Positions 1 through 12,036 of a stretch of DNA of 64,000 bases are shown one piece after another (within the stretch, counting starts at the first letter, position 1; each line of letters begins with the position of its first letter). The stretch comes from Welwitschia mirabilis (lineage: Eukaryota; Gnetophyta; Gnetopsida; Welwitschiales): NCBI GenBank assembly GCA_051453625.1, contig JBOZIK010000001.1, positions 83,297,995 to 83,361,994 of the forward strand, in the 5' to 3' direction. Made by a program: the position numbers and the translations under genes. Under the pieces are notes generated by a model that was given only the letters and a program-made list of their open reading frames with translations, was not told the DNA's origin and did no database searches.

Positions 1-1000
1 CACTATAGTAAACTTGTAAAAATAACATCTTCCTCTCTTATGCTATTAATAGCATACTCTCTTTTATCTATGTCTATTTTAGTTAGAAGATAAGAAATAG
101 GACAAAAATGTTTCCTTGATAGAAGCAAAGTAAGAAACTACCAAACATAAATAAAGAACTCTTATACCACACTTAAGTCTAAAAGGCACTTAAAGGCCTA
201 ATAGAAATTAAAAAGTAGATAGATAGAATATAAAATAGCAAAACCAAAAAGCCAAGTAGACTAAAGCCATAAAGTAAGGAAAACATGATATTAAATACAT
301 AATCCTAACATGAACAATAATTATTGTAATCTAAGAAATCCTAACTAGAGGAGTTCAAAGGAATAAGAGAGAAAACAATATGAAATGCTAATAATGAATA
401 GCAAAAATATGTTTACCAAGTAGACCTCATATCCTAGGAAAGATAAACATGTGATATCTTAGCTTAAAATCATACAATAGAGATATCAAAAACTTATAAT
501 CGAAGGTAATTTCAAAATAAGATGAAATTCATGATGAAGCCAAACAAAATTTGGCATCAAGGATAAGTTGGAAGGTAATTTAAGATGGGTTAAAGATTAA
601 ATTAGAAAACAACTAGATCAAATTTGGAAAATATTGGTAATTCGTGTAAATTTAGTAAAATGATTCTTTTCAAGAGTATGTCAACATGGAGATGCTTACA
701 CTTTTTTCAAAACATCTAAAAAAAAAAAAAAACTAGTATGATGATATAATTCTTATAATATCAAAACCCAAATTTTAGTTGTATAACTATAAACTATGTA
801 GATCAAACAATTATTGCTTATAATTTTTTAATCAAAAAGAAATGAAAGAAATGATATATGGAAATCACAACATACATGTTTAGATAAAACTATGTCTTAT
901 CATCATAAAAATTGAAAATCTAATGAAATTAAAAATAGAATCTTTATTATCTTCCCTTGTGGCTAGGCCTTTTTTTTTTCTATTATCAAAGGCCTTTTTT
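1..1000. other. unassigned AT-rich DNA
   Basis: No reading frame, terminal repeat or family motif is recognised. The stretch is A-rich with short homopolymer runs, including an A run near 719-732. It ends in two TTT-rich tracts, each preceded by AGGCC, directly before a run of N. Confidence 0.6.
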
Positions 1001-1536
1001 NNNNNNNNNNNNNNNNNNNNNNNNNNNNNNNNNNNNNNNNNNNNNNNNNNNNNNNNNNNNNNNNNNNNNNNNNNNNNNNNNNNNNNNNNNNNNNNNNNNN
1101 NNNNNNNNNNNNNNNNNNNNNNNNNNNNNNNNNNNNNNNNNNNNNNNNNNNNNNNNNNNNNNNNNNNNNNNNNNNNNNNNNNNNNNNNNNNNNNNNNNNN
1201 NNNNNNNNNNNNNNNNNNNNNNNNNNNNNNNNNNNNNNNNNNNNNNNNNNNNNNNNNNNNNNNNNNNNNNNNNNNNNNNNNNNNNNNNNNNNNNNNNNNN
1301 NNNNNNNNNNNNNNNNNNNNNNNNNNNNNNNNNNNNNNNNNNNNNNNNNNNNNNNNNNNNNNNNNNNNNNNNNNNNNNNNNNNNNNNNNNNNNNNNNNNN
1401 NNNNNNNNNNNNNNNNNNNNNNNNNNNNNNNNNNNNNNNNNNNNNNNNNNNNNNNNNNNNNNNNNNNNNNNNNNNNNNNNNNNNNNNNNNNNNNNNNNNN
1501 NNNNNNNNNNNNNNNNNNNNNNNNNNNNNNNNNNNN
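1001..1536. other. assembly gap (536 N)
   Basis: A run of 536 N. Its size is not a round placeholder, so it is probably an estimated length. The left edge is a poly-T tract and the right edge is purine-rich, which suggests a low-complexity sequence that could not be assembled. Reading frames predicted across it have no meaning. Confidence 0.97.
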
Positions 1537-2984
1537 AAGAAAAAGGGGAAAAAATTAATTCTCCATGTGATTTTCATGTAATGTAGTATTTTCAAATCAT
1601 TTATAAGTTACAAATATTCAAGTTTATATCGTGCTTGTACATCGTGAATACAACATATCATAAGAAATAAAAGCAACAATCATTTATTAAGATTTATTAT
1701 AAACTGGGAATCATCAAAGGGACACATAGTTATTATATGATTGCTACATAGTGCAGTACCTTATCCAATACTTCATTACTCATCAATATTTGCAAAGAGA
1801 ATTGATACTACATTTTCTAGATTTAGCATATAAGCATGCTTCCATGCAGTAAATATAATATGTGAGATATTAGTTACAACTTGCAATAATACATATTGAA
1901 AATAGACAAAGATAATTGCAAAACAGTCACAAGTAGTATATGAGAGGCAATCTTAACACACGAAGGGCAATTGACATATTAATGTGCAATCAGAACCTTC
2001 TACTTTTTAAGAAACTTTAGGAAAAAAGATAATTGCTTGAAAGCCGAGGAGAAAAATTGTAATCAAGATTGTTTTGCATCTAACAAAGTCATTATTTTGA
2101 AGAGTTAGCCTTTCTTTTATTATCAATGTTCCAGCCATCATAGAACCCTTTTTACTCATTAAAAGGAGGGGGTAATGGAAGCATATAAAAAAATATATTA
2201 AAACTAAATAGACATGTATAGATGCATAAACGCCTAGATGTAGACAAACATACCCATCATAAACTAGATAAAAGTTTTTTGTCTTTGTAAATAAAAATGA
2301 AAAAACATAATTATGTGCTTAGAATAGGATTGACATCAAGTAAATATATTTATTGGATTGAGGGCTACTTTATCACTAGCCCAGTTTTAAAATAGAGGCT
2401 GATAATTCCCTTACCTATTGTGAAAGATTCTCTTGGATATGTAAGTATGCACTTTAAAGTTTGTTTCTTTGAGTGGATCTCATGATTTTAAAGTTATATC
2501 ATGTACTTTTAATACTTCCAAACTATGCAATCTAGCTTAGTATTTACCTTTATTCCTTACCCAATAGGTAGTACAGAGGAATGGACACATAAACTTAAAG
2601 GTCTAATCAACAAGAAAGCCTTAGTATTTAGTTTCTCTTTTCCTTTATTTCAAATATTCCCGTGTCTTATTGTCATACATGAGAAAGATATGTGATGATT
2701 GCATCTATAATGATGTAAAATGTAAAGGGTATGAAAAAATAATCTCAATTTTATCAAAGTGTGTATAACATTTTCTTAGAAAATGGTATGATTTGTAAGG
2801 AATCTTTAAAAAGTGATCCCTTGACTTGTAAAAGTAGAATCAAAAGCTTTCATCATATTGTCTATCTTATTAATTATCAATCTTTTCAAAAAAATCCAAG
2901 AAAACAATTCCTAGATATCTATACTTTTTAGTTTTTCTAGATGCACTTTGAATTGTAAATTTAACTCAACTAAGGTATCTCTAT
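1537..2984. other. unassigned AT-rich DNA
   Basis: No coding region or repeat end can be supported. A faint copia integrase resemblance was considered around 2400-2650 and rejected for lack of a clear motif. Confidence 0.5.
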
Positions 2985-2989
2985 TATTT

Positions 2990-3545
2990 CATAGAGCTCC
3001 ATCCATTTTTATTTGATTTACTTCTAGTGTTCAAGTCTACTATTGTTATACAAGGGGACTTATTCTTAAGTTTCTCTTGTTGTCTTCTAGCAAATCCTAT
3101 ATAATTTGGTTGGTTAGCAAAATTTTAGTATCATTAGTAACCCCATAATCTTAGTAATAAAACCCAAATGCATAATATAATTGATGAAGAAATAAATTAT
3201 TTTTAATGAAATTATTATTAGTAAAAGGATAACTTGAAATTTTACATAACTAAAACACCTTGGTTGTTTTATAAAGCTCACTCTATCTTTAATTTTTTTA
3301 CATTTTTTATTCAAGTTTATTATTGAGTTATAATAGAACTCATTCTTAGATACCTCTTCATTATTATTTGTATCCATCCCTATTTAATTTGATTACTTAA
3401 TAAAATTTTAACATCATTGACAAGCCCCATAATTTCTATTAAGAAAATTCAACAACATTGTACAATTAATAAAGATAATAAATTCTTTTTATTCAAGCTC
3501 TTTTTAACAAAAAAGGAATACTTAATAAACAACTAAAATTAAAAT
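2990..3545. repeat. degenerate direct duplication, unit about 280-290 bp
   Basis: Two diverged copies lie head to tail, about 2990-3250 and 3270-3545. Anchors are TCAAGTCTACTATTG at 3031 against TCAAGTTTATTATTG at 3311, then CCCATAAT and a shared AAAAGGAWAACTT-like end. Period is about 280 at the start and 293 at the end, so small indels have accumulated. The copies probably come from an old element, but no family was recognised. A minus-strand frame of 87 codons (3114-3377) spans both copies and looks fortuitous. Confidence 0.6.
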
Positions 3546-4720
3546 TGAAATCCAAAATTTATTGTTTAAAAAAAGAGCCTTTCAAAAATACTAAAAATGG
3601 TAATAATGCACTCTAAGTGAAAGAGACTCTAAAGGCATTATGTAAGGTTTGCAAGTCCATTTTTAATAACTATACCTTTACATTACTACTTCTTTAGAGT
3701 AAATATTTCATGTTTGCTTCTACACTTCTACTTTATGCCATCTAATTTTTTTATGATAGGTGAACAATACTTATACTCCATGGGCTTTGAAAAGCTAAGA
3801 CATAGTAACACCAGACTATAATATTTTTAAGAAAAAATGTATTTGTAAATAAAGTATTTTAGGTACATCTAAAAAACTAGATAATATTTAAAAAATAAAA
3901 ATGTAAGGACATTATTACCTTTCTGGTATTGAATATTCCATACTTCAAATATAGGCACTTGCTTCTCTCTTTACAGTTTAAGATCTCTAAAATTTGAAAA
4001 AAAGCCATTAAATGTAATTCCTTAAATGTTTAAAGTTTAAAATAATGTGATATATAGAAAAATAAACATGTTGAATCTAAAATCTTTGATTAAATATAAG
4101 AATTATCTAACTTATTTGATATTTTTCTTATAAGAGATTGAAATTCTCTAAAGTTTGTGAAAAATAGAAAAATTACTTTTTCAATGTGACTTGGGAATAA
4201 CAAGATAGATAAGTAATTAACCATAGTATAAATTAAATCTAAAATAATTTCAAATACAAACCAACATCACATCCAAGAAAAAAACAAATGCACATGATTA
4301 TAAGCTATGATTTAAATTCGAAGTAAAAACATTTAACAAATTTTCACATTCAAAAGTTAGATTTTTTAATATAAATCTTGGCTCTAACATCCACATTAAT
4401 ATTCATGATCTCAGCAACATGGTGGATAATGAAATGAACAAGTTTACTCTTGTTGTAGCACTCTACACAAGCCTGTATATCTTCTTTCGAAACCCTACAC
4501 TTACTAAGATCGATGTATCAAGCAATAAGTATCATGTGAGCAAACAATAAGCTAGTATCATGCTTAATCAGGTTTTTCCTTCTAATGCATGTCTTTTTCT
4601 CAAGAAAGCAAGGAAAAAGCAATGAGCTAAGTATCATGCAGTAAGCAAGCAGTGAGTGACAGGTAGGATTTGTGTGAAAGAATTTTGTTTGATGTTTTAA
4701 CAAACATGCACTAAATGTTT
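3546..4720. other. unassigned AT-rich DNA
   Basis: Nothing beyond scattered short frames is visible. It may contain the body of the CACTA-like element whose right end lies at 4986, but no matching left end was found. Confidence 0.5.
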
Positions 4721-4986
4721 TTGTTTTATTTGTATGTAGGTTTTTAGGTGTTTGTTTCTTAAATGCCTTAAAAACATGCCTTATTTTTAAGGTGCTTTAT
4801 AATAAATGCTTTAAATTAATGGCTTTCAAGATGCCTATTTAAACGAATGCCTTAAAAAGGTTTAAAATAATGGCTTTCAAGGCACTTATTTAAACCAATT
4901 CTTTAAAAAGTTACTTTATTTTCTTTTCCTTAAATATAAGGTGTTTATTATAATAAATGCCTTAAAAGACTAGATTTCTTATGGTT
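4721..4986 (+). mobile_element. CACTA-type transposon, right-end fragment
   Basis: The segment is packed with short inverted copies of the motif GCCTTAAA / TTTAAGGC (for example near 4765, 4778, 4850 and 4960), typical of CACTA subterminal regions. It ends in CTAGATTTCTTATGGTT, whose reverse complement AACCATAAGAAATCTAG resembles the CACTATAAGAAATAG terminus of the better preserved element at 43440-48176, with the outermost bases changed. The same subterminal motif occurs there, so the two are probably related. No left terminus or target duplication could be paired with it. Confidence 0.5.
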
Positions 4987-5269
4987 ACACCAAGAAGAAA
5001 AATCTATGCTAAATCAGCAACAAGATTGCTAATTTATATTTTCTTTTTAGGTTTCTTATTCATTTCTCGATCTAGAGTCTTTTAACAGAGATATAAACTA
5101 ATTGATTTCATTAAATCCAATCTAATAAATTTTGTGATTACTTTAGCTTATTCCATTATTTTATTCCTCACATATATATAAGAGATAATACGTCATTTTA
5201 TGTTTTTATTTGACTACATACATTTTAAGATCATCTCAAATCATCAAGATTATAAAATTTTAAACCACT

Positions 5270-5900
5270 TTAATATCAATGGAAAAAATCAAATCTAGAA
5301 TTTCATTTAAAAAAAATAAAATACTACTCCCATCATTTGTGAAAAAAAAATCATAAATAGTTTGGTACTAGAAGGAGGATGTGAAAGTTAGTAAAAACAT
5401 CAAATCTCATTAAATATAGTAAAATTTGGTTAAGAACTCAATGAAATTATAGTTAAACCAAAACTATCAAATCTGATCAAACCAAAATTAGTCAAATCTA
5501 ATAAAACTATTAAAGCATATTTAAATTATATTAAATTATAGAATTCAAATCTAGTTAGACCTAGTCAAATCTATTCAAAGTAAGTTAAACTTAATCTAAT
5601 TTAGTTAGAATAAAATACTCAAACTTCATCAAATAGTCAAATTTAATTGATAATATTGCAGTGTCAGGACCGAGTTCTTAAAGTTAATCAAACTTAGTTA
5701 AAGTAAGTTAAAGATAGTCAAGCCCAATCAAGCTTAGTCAAATTAACTCAAACCATTAAATCTTATTTAAATGTAATTAAATCATTATCAAACCAACTAA
5801 CTCACTCACTATCTCATGACATTAGAACTAATCCACTATTTACAAGAAATAAAATCTCATAAATAATTTAATGCTAGAAGGAGGAATCCTCTTGTAGGCT
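5270..5900 (+). mobile_element. leader of a Tat-type Ty3/gypsy element with two primer-site-like motifs
   Basis: TGGTACTAGAAGGAGG at 5363-5378 and TAATGCTAGAAGGAGG at 5869-5884 are variants of one motif, differing by transitions at the positions expected if the original read TGGCGCTAGAAGGAGG. A similar pair occurs at 41309-41324 and 41460-41475. The motif resembles the primer-binding site of Tat-type gypsy elements; the tRNA identity is not established here. Between the two sites the sequence is a loose repetition of TAGTCAAATCT-like words. The Tat-type gag follows directly downstream, which supports the reading. Confidence 0.45.
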
Positions 5901-6179
5901 TTTCAATTATTTAATTCAACCTTTTCATCTACATTTCCAACCATCTTATTGTAAACTCAGAGGAGTCAAAATGTCAATGTTAACATAAGGCAAAAAGACC
6001 TAAATTTCTACGAATATGTATAAAATCCTCATCTAATAAGACCCCTCTATACTAACTATAGACAAGCTTCATGCTATCATGGACTATAGAGCTTATTAAA
6101 ACTTGTACCTTTTCCATCCTAGTAATCAAATCCATGTTATGACATCCAAGATGTTAGGGTTAACTAGTCAAGAAAGAAG

Positions 6180-8574
6180 TAGGACTTGTTAGAATAAAAT
6201 CTTCTATGAAAAGAGCAATGATGAAGAGTTCATTAACAAATGGGATTATGAAGAAAATCTAGAAACCTAGTGTGAATCACAACCATGAGTACAAAGCGCA
6301 AAGAAATAGGCTAATGATGATGATAGCTTATTTAACTACTCCACACATGAGAATAATTACCTAGAAACAGATAAGTTAAAAATAAAACTCTTAACTAACT
6401 TGATTTAAAAACCATCTAAAATGATATTAGTGACCTAAAATGAGATCTCCAAAATAAGAAGAGCTATTTAGAATCTAATTTTGATAACACACCCATTCAT
6501 CCCTATGTTCCTGGTAAAATCATACCACCTAATGAAATGCCTACTTTGAGAGATTCATAGGTGTATAAAACCATATCATAAGAAACTACAAACATGTGTC
6601 TCATATGTATAACATCAAATAAAACACAACCTATTACATGTTTTATTAATCTTTTAAATAAAAAATCCTTAAGTGATATCATAGGATACCTACTCACTCT
6701 ATCACAAGTATGAAACAACTACTTGAAATGTTTGTGCAACATTATGTAATTAACATCAAAAATAAATGACATAAATACTTTGATAGTCTTGCATCAATAG
6801 TTCAATAAAATAGTATAAGACTATGCATGATAATGGAGGGTTATCACCTTACAATTAGAAACTGTTATTATAGATTTTAACATCACTTATTTATTTAAAA
6901 CATCATGCATTCTATATGCTTTAGAATACCCAAGGATGAAATTTTTTTAAATGTTTAAATAGGATATCACATTAGCAAAAAGGATCAAAGTTATAGGAAA
7001 ATAAAAAGGAGCTATCAAATATTATAGTTTATGATAAGGTGTATCAACAAGAATAGATCACAGAAATAACAACATCAAAGGAAATAATAATCTAAAGAAT
7101 TTAGCTATTATAAACTAACCTTCTCAAGCAATTTATTCACCTCAACTAATTAGTAACCTAGTAATGCCTCAAATACCACCTTAAACATATAATCCTTCAT
7201 ATGCTTTTACCTTCCTATTAGTTATGGAACAACCATATTGTCCACTTGCTTCAAAAATGCAAAATCCAAAAAAAACATAAACCTTATAATAGTAACAATT
7301 TTGAATTCAATAACAAGCATATACAACCCAAGATTAGGATAAAAATTAGTTTCATAACCAAAATTTAACTTAAATGTCAAGGAGGAATTTCATTAGATTA
7401 GACATAGCATTAACAAAAATCATTTTAATTTTGTAGTAAAAGGAAGTAATTAAATTACCTTTAATTATAGAAAAGGATCTAAATGTCCCAAAACCAAAGA
7501 GTTATAATGAGATAAAGTATTATAAATATCATGGAATTAGAAGACATTACATTGAAAATTGCTTTAACTTAAACCATATTATTCAAGACATTATTAAAAA
7601 TAAAAGAGATATCAAGTTCTACAAAATCCCTACTGCTGTAAATGAATAATTTGAAATTTACAAAAATCCATTCCCAACTCAAACTTGTACATCACCATTA
7701 CCATAGAATGTAGTAGTTTAAGATGATAATGCTTATTATGTAATCCAGACAATCCAAAATCAACTAAATAAGTCCCTAGAATGAATCATTTAAGAAAACA
7801 AATAAAAACTAGAATGACTAGCTTAAAAAAAAAATACTTAAATTTGTTTCATCCATTGATCTAATATTCAATCACAGTCACATATCTATAAAGTAAAGGA
7901 AGCTTAGCATTATCTCTCTTCACTGATCAAAACCTCTGAGTGCCATAGGCAAGTCTTTAAAAGACTATATAAAGAATAATTAACATTGAAAATACTTCCA
8001 ATATAAGAATGTACCTAAAAGCAGGTAAACGTTTAGAAAAATAATGAAGATCATGAAGTCATCCAATTTGAACCTAACAAAATTTTACCTACTTTATAAA
8101 AGATCATAATTACTATACTACCTTATATTCTAGTAAACATTAGACCTCCTAAAGTAGCTAGGGCCTTTATCAATGATTAAGTCAAATTAAAGGTGATAGG
8201 TTTATTATGACTTAAGAAGATCAAAATGAGCAATTTCTTAAACTTAAAGAAAGATGTCATAATTCAACAATTGTAAACAAAAACTGAGAGGAATAGTTAA
8301 CTTACTCATTAAAGTATCTCAAAAAGTTAAAGACACTAATTTTCATGTAATTAGTAATGTTATAGTAGTTAACTTACTATTAGGTAATTCTTGCATCATG
8401 AGAATGGGGAAAACTGTATCATTATCCCACTAAAAAATAAAGTTTATCAGATTAAAGATCTCAGTGCCAATGGAAATAAATCACATAGTATTAAATTTCA
8501 AAGCACCATGTCCATCCTCTTCCTCATCATCTTCTCAAATAAAAAAAAACAAATCATTTCATTTTTACACTTTG
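6180..8574 (+). pseudogene. Tat-type Ty3/gypsy gag and protease remnant
   Basis: No open frame survives, but family landmarks appear in order. Around 6820-6860 is a gag core read as DYA**WR. A zinc-knuckle-like motif lies at 7515-7615, read as KYYKYHG followed by RHYIENCFNL. In this family the pattern is usually KYCxxHxxxGHxxExC, so one Cys is now Tyr and one Gly is now Arg, both explainable by G-to-A. At 8341-8447 is the protease C-terminal region, read FHVISN, NLLLG and KIKF, matching the FHVLD...NLLLGRPWIH...KIKF pattern of Tat proteases. RT, RNase H and integrase are absent: the remnant runs straight into the truncated LTR of the next element at about 8575. Gag would be structural and protease would cleave the polyprotein. 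Stops in every frame make it dead. Confidence 0.65.
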
Positions 8575-9054
8575 AACATGATATAGATCATAAAGGGTAA
8601 TCTTTATTTAGGTTAAAATGATAAGTTTAAGAATCTTGCATTTTACATTTCATATCCTAATGATTAAATGTTTTTTATATTCTATTTAACATACTTGATA
8701 GCTTAAGTTGATTAGGATTAGTGATAGGTTCCATAATTGATCTAAGTTATGCAAGAACAATCTTTATGACATAAGGATTTGATATTTGAATAGATATTGC
8801 ATTTAAAGTAGTTTTCATTTGCATTGAATTAGTGTGTTTATTTTCTTATATTGTTTTTTTATTAGAATCATAAATGAAAAATACCAAAAATACTTTGTTT
8901 GAAATTAATGTTTTTTCTTCTCATCTAGTGCCTTTAATGGATTACAATATTTCGATTAACTCCCATCTATACTAGTGTATGTATTATGTAAACAATTGTG
9001 ATTGAGAGGATTTTATTAAGGACATAGATGGTTACATAAATACACATTGCAACA
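8575..9054 (+). mobile_element. truncated 5' LTR of gypsy member A
   Basis: The segment aligns with the right-hand ~480 bp of the LTRs at 14250-15486 and 39443-40685. Shared words include TAGATCATAA, GGGTAATCTTT, AATACTTTG, GTGCCTTTAATGGATTACAA and ACATAAATACACATT. It ends in CA at 9054, followed by a 3-nt spacer and a primer-binding site. The left ~760 bp are missing, cut at the junction with the Tat-type remnant. Confidence 0.75.
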
Positions 9055-9057
9055 TCT

Positions 9058-9075
9058 TGGCACCATTACCTAGGA
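9058..9075 (+). other. primer-binding site of member A (tRNA-Asp type)
   Basis: TGGCACCATTACCTAGGA begins 3 nt after the LTR end. It matches TGGCGCCGTTGCCGGGGA, the complement of the plant tRNA-Asp 3' end used by Athila-like gypsy elements, with five differences, four of them transitions. Confidence 0.8.
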
Positions 9076-9158
9076 AGATCATAAGAAGTTCAAGGATTAT
9101 CCTTACTGAGATAAGTGATTTGGATTTTAATTTAGGTATTTATCTATGATAGCATTAT

Positions 9159-9258
9159 NNNNNNNNNNNNNNNNNNNNNNNNNNNNNNNNNNNNNNNNNN
9201 NNNNNNNNNNNNNNNNNNNNNNNNNNNNNNNNNNNNNNNNNNNNNNNNNNNNNNNNNN
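9159..9258. other. 100-N gap flanked by an identical 50-bp repeat
   Basis: The 50 bases before the gap (9109-9158) equal the 50 bases after it (9259-9308) exactly. Together with the standard 100-N size this indicates two overlapping contig ends that were not merged. Probably no sequence is missing. Confidence 0.92.
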
Positions 9259-9308
9259 AGATAAGTGATTTGGATTTTAATTTAGGTATTTATCTATGAT
9301 AGCATTAT

Positions 9309-10040
9309 ATTTTTACTATAAATACTGTAGTTTTTTTCCTATAGTTTTCTAATTTTTGTTTTACAAATAAATCTTTATTGTATTTTCTTGCATCTAAATA
9401 ACTAGGTAGATGATGCCTAAGATTAGGATTTTTTTGTTATTTTCTTGCATTCTATTTTTAGTTTTTTTACCATGTGAAAAGTTGATATTGTCTTTTCTAT
9501 CGTCTGAATAGCATAGAAAGATGATGATAGTCTCTTTTTATTTTGTTTCTAGCAAATATATCTTTTTATTTATGTTTTCTATTTTTTGGTTATTTAAGAT
9601 ATCATCAGAATAATAACTTAGATATCAAACAGGTAAGAATCTGTGCTAAGCATGTAGGACCATGATAGAATTAGGTGAAAAGCTAAAATATTTAAGGGAA
9701 CTAAGCTTGATCAAATTAGAAAAGGCTTACTTGATAATAAGTAAAATTTAGGTATGCATATCCTAAGCATGTAATTTTCAAAATTTGAAGAAAATTTCTA
9801 CTACTTTTGTTATTTTAGAACAAAATTTTTCAAAGAGTAGTCATGAAAATAATAGAATAGGAGGAAAACAATTTTATTCTCTTCTTCATTAATGATTAGC
9901 ATTGCATAATATAAACATGATAGAAGTGTTTAATTAAAATGTAAACATTATCATTGGGGAGTGAATTACTAGAAGGAGATATAAAAAATAAAAGTTTTTT
10001 AACTTACCTCATAATGATGATATATAACTTAAAATCGAGA
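9309..10040 (+). mobile_element. untranslated leader of gypsy member A
   Basis: It is homologous to the leaders of B (15508-16240) and C (43319-43436 plus 48180-48850). Landmarks: a TTTACTATAAATA-like stretch just inside, CTAAGCATGTAGGACCATGATA at 9640-9662 against CTAAGCATGCAGGGACATGATA in C, and a closing word AACTTACCTCATAATGATGATATATAACTTAA matching the first gag codons of B and C. Identity ends just after 10030. Confidence 0.65.
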
Positions 10041-12036
10041 AATATTCTTATTTATCATTCTCTTTTACCTCTAAGAATAATGATACTAGGACTATTAGAG
10101 AAATATTAGCTATAGAAAGAAGAAACACAAGCTCTTCTATAAATAATAATAAAAAGACTCTAGGAGAACTATTAGCTAAAAAGAGTGTTAAAATGTTGAA
10201 AGACAATAGAAATTATAAGGATAATAGAAATAAGATACTTAGAGAAATATTTAAAGAATAATGATGGATAACTTCAAATGATGTTGAGAGTAGGAACTAA
10301 GCCCCTTCCTCTTTTTAACCTTTTTATTTTTACCCTCCATCTTTTTTAGCTTCATGTGAAAATTGTAATGATGATTTGTAATATTTTAGGGATTCCACCT
10401 CATCTAGTGAGACATTCCATAATCATTTTAGTAAATACTAACCATCTTTAATAAATTGCTATGAAGAACAACCATCTTCCATGAACTATTCTAAAAAGCA
10501 ACCATATTCCACCAATTACTATGATGAAGAAGATTCATTTCCCAAATTACTATGAAGAAAGAAATTATTATGCTCAAGAATTACTTGATGAAATAAAAAA
10601 GAAGCAAGAAAATACAAACAAAAACTTAAATGATAACAATAAGAGAAGAGTAAATATGATTGAGATCCTTTAATAAAATTTATTATAAAATCAACTATCT
10701 TAGGGTTCTTTTAGAATGCAAATTTATCCTACTACATCTCATCTTAAGAGTAATGATGAGAACTGAAAAACCAGTAACAACAATTCTTTCTTCAACATGG
10801 ATAATGAAAGTATGATTAACCTACAACATTCCACTTATTAAGAGATGGATAACAAAATAACAATAATGATGATTCAACTCAATTATTTACGAATTAAGAT
10901 GACTATTCATCAAATGATGATAAACTATATTATAATTCATTCACTTCCTATTAGAAAATAAGGATGAAGTAAGAGAATTAATTCATGAAAATTTTAAAAA
11001 TTCTTTATTCATAATTATCACATTTCTCCTTCTGATGAATCTAATAAATTTGAAAATGGTGAATTGCAACATAATGATCAAAAAGGTTAGGAAGAAGACA
11101 TGATAATGATATTGAAATACTAGATCATATCCGTGGTTCTAACTTACTTTGTAAGAATGATGAAGGATTCAAATCTTTAATAAAGGTTCAATACATGAGA
11201 ATAAGGGAAAACTTATGTAATGAAGCAAAATCAATGGATAATTTACATAATAAAGGGAGTTGTCCACCACTATCATCTAGACAATAGTCCAAGATGACAG
11301 TCAATTATGGCATTTTGACAAGAAATAATAAGGATTATAGTTTAGAATTAACTAAATTATTCAATAAAGAGGAAGACGAGTCAACTCAAGAAACATCAAA
11401 AAATATTTTATTACATAATGAAGATAATGAGCACTTTTCATTTCATGATCTTTTTAATGATCTTCTTGATGAATAAACCAATTTATAAAATGGTAATAAT
11501 ACTTAATAAAATAATAATAAGTACCACAAAAAAGATGAAGCTATACTCAATGATAGTAATAAAGAAAATAAAGAAGTGGGAGATATTATCAAAGATAATA
11601 ATAAAGAAATTAAAGAAATAATTTAACTAAGTGATGATGAGGAAAACAATGAGGAGAAGAGGAATAATGAAGAAACCATAAAGACTTAATAGACTTAATG
11701 GATAATAAACTTATAAATTCCAATAAAATAAATCACCATAAAGAGTCTACACATGTTTCTCAATCTCTTCCACTTGTACTTTCATGTGAAATCTTAAATA
11801 ACATCTTTTCTCTAATTTTGACTTCCACATTATTTTGTGATCTTAATAATAGTAACCTTTCTTTCTCACTTCCATTTGAAAATTTGAATAATTCTTCAAA
11901 TCACATTCCTCACCTTAAATTCAATGAAACACATAAATTCTCCCCATTTTTTCCCCTTCTAACGCTATGTAATACTCAAAGTAACATCTTTTCTTCTTTT
12001 ACAAAGTTTACTTTACCTTGTACTTTTAATGATTAG
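10041..12036 (+). pseudogene. Asn/Asp/Tyr-rich reading frame in place of gag (member A), function unknown
   Basis: I do not recognise this protein. Where B and C continue into a Ty3/gypsy gag, A turns into a degraded frame of unusual composition. Three spaced copies of a (T/I)(I/L)xE(I/L)(L/F) motif are read at about 10085-10260: TIREILAIE, TLGELLAKKS and ILREIFKE. A Tyr/Glu-rich part follows at about 10440-10600 (CYEEQPSS, YYDEE, YYEERNYY), then long Asn/Asp-rich stretches. Fragments still open include 11294-11476 (60 codons, ending NDLLDE) and 11698-12036 (112 codons, Ser/Leu/Asn-rich). No zinc knuckle, protease or RT motif is present. A non-autonomous derivative relying on proteins from a C-like partner is the simplest reading. 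Confidence 0.5.

Noticed and set aside
1-60. CACTATAG at the window start as a CACTA left end
   Set aside because: The following bases do not match the CACTATAAGAAAT type terminus and no subterminal repeats follow.
923-1595. Open frames of about 210 codons on both strands
   Set aside because: They consist almost entirely of N from the gap 1001-1536.
2400-2650. Possible copia integrase fragment
   Set aside because: Only a vague resemblance around IPYPIGSTEEW; no DDE-box or other integrase landmark in order.
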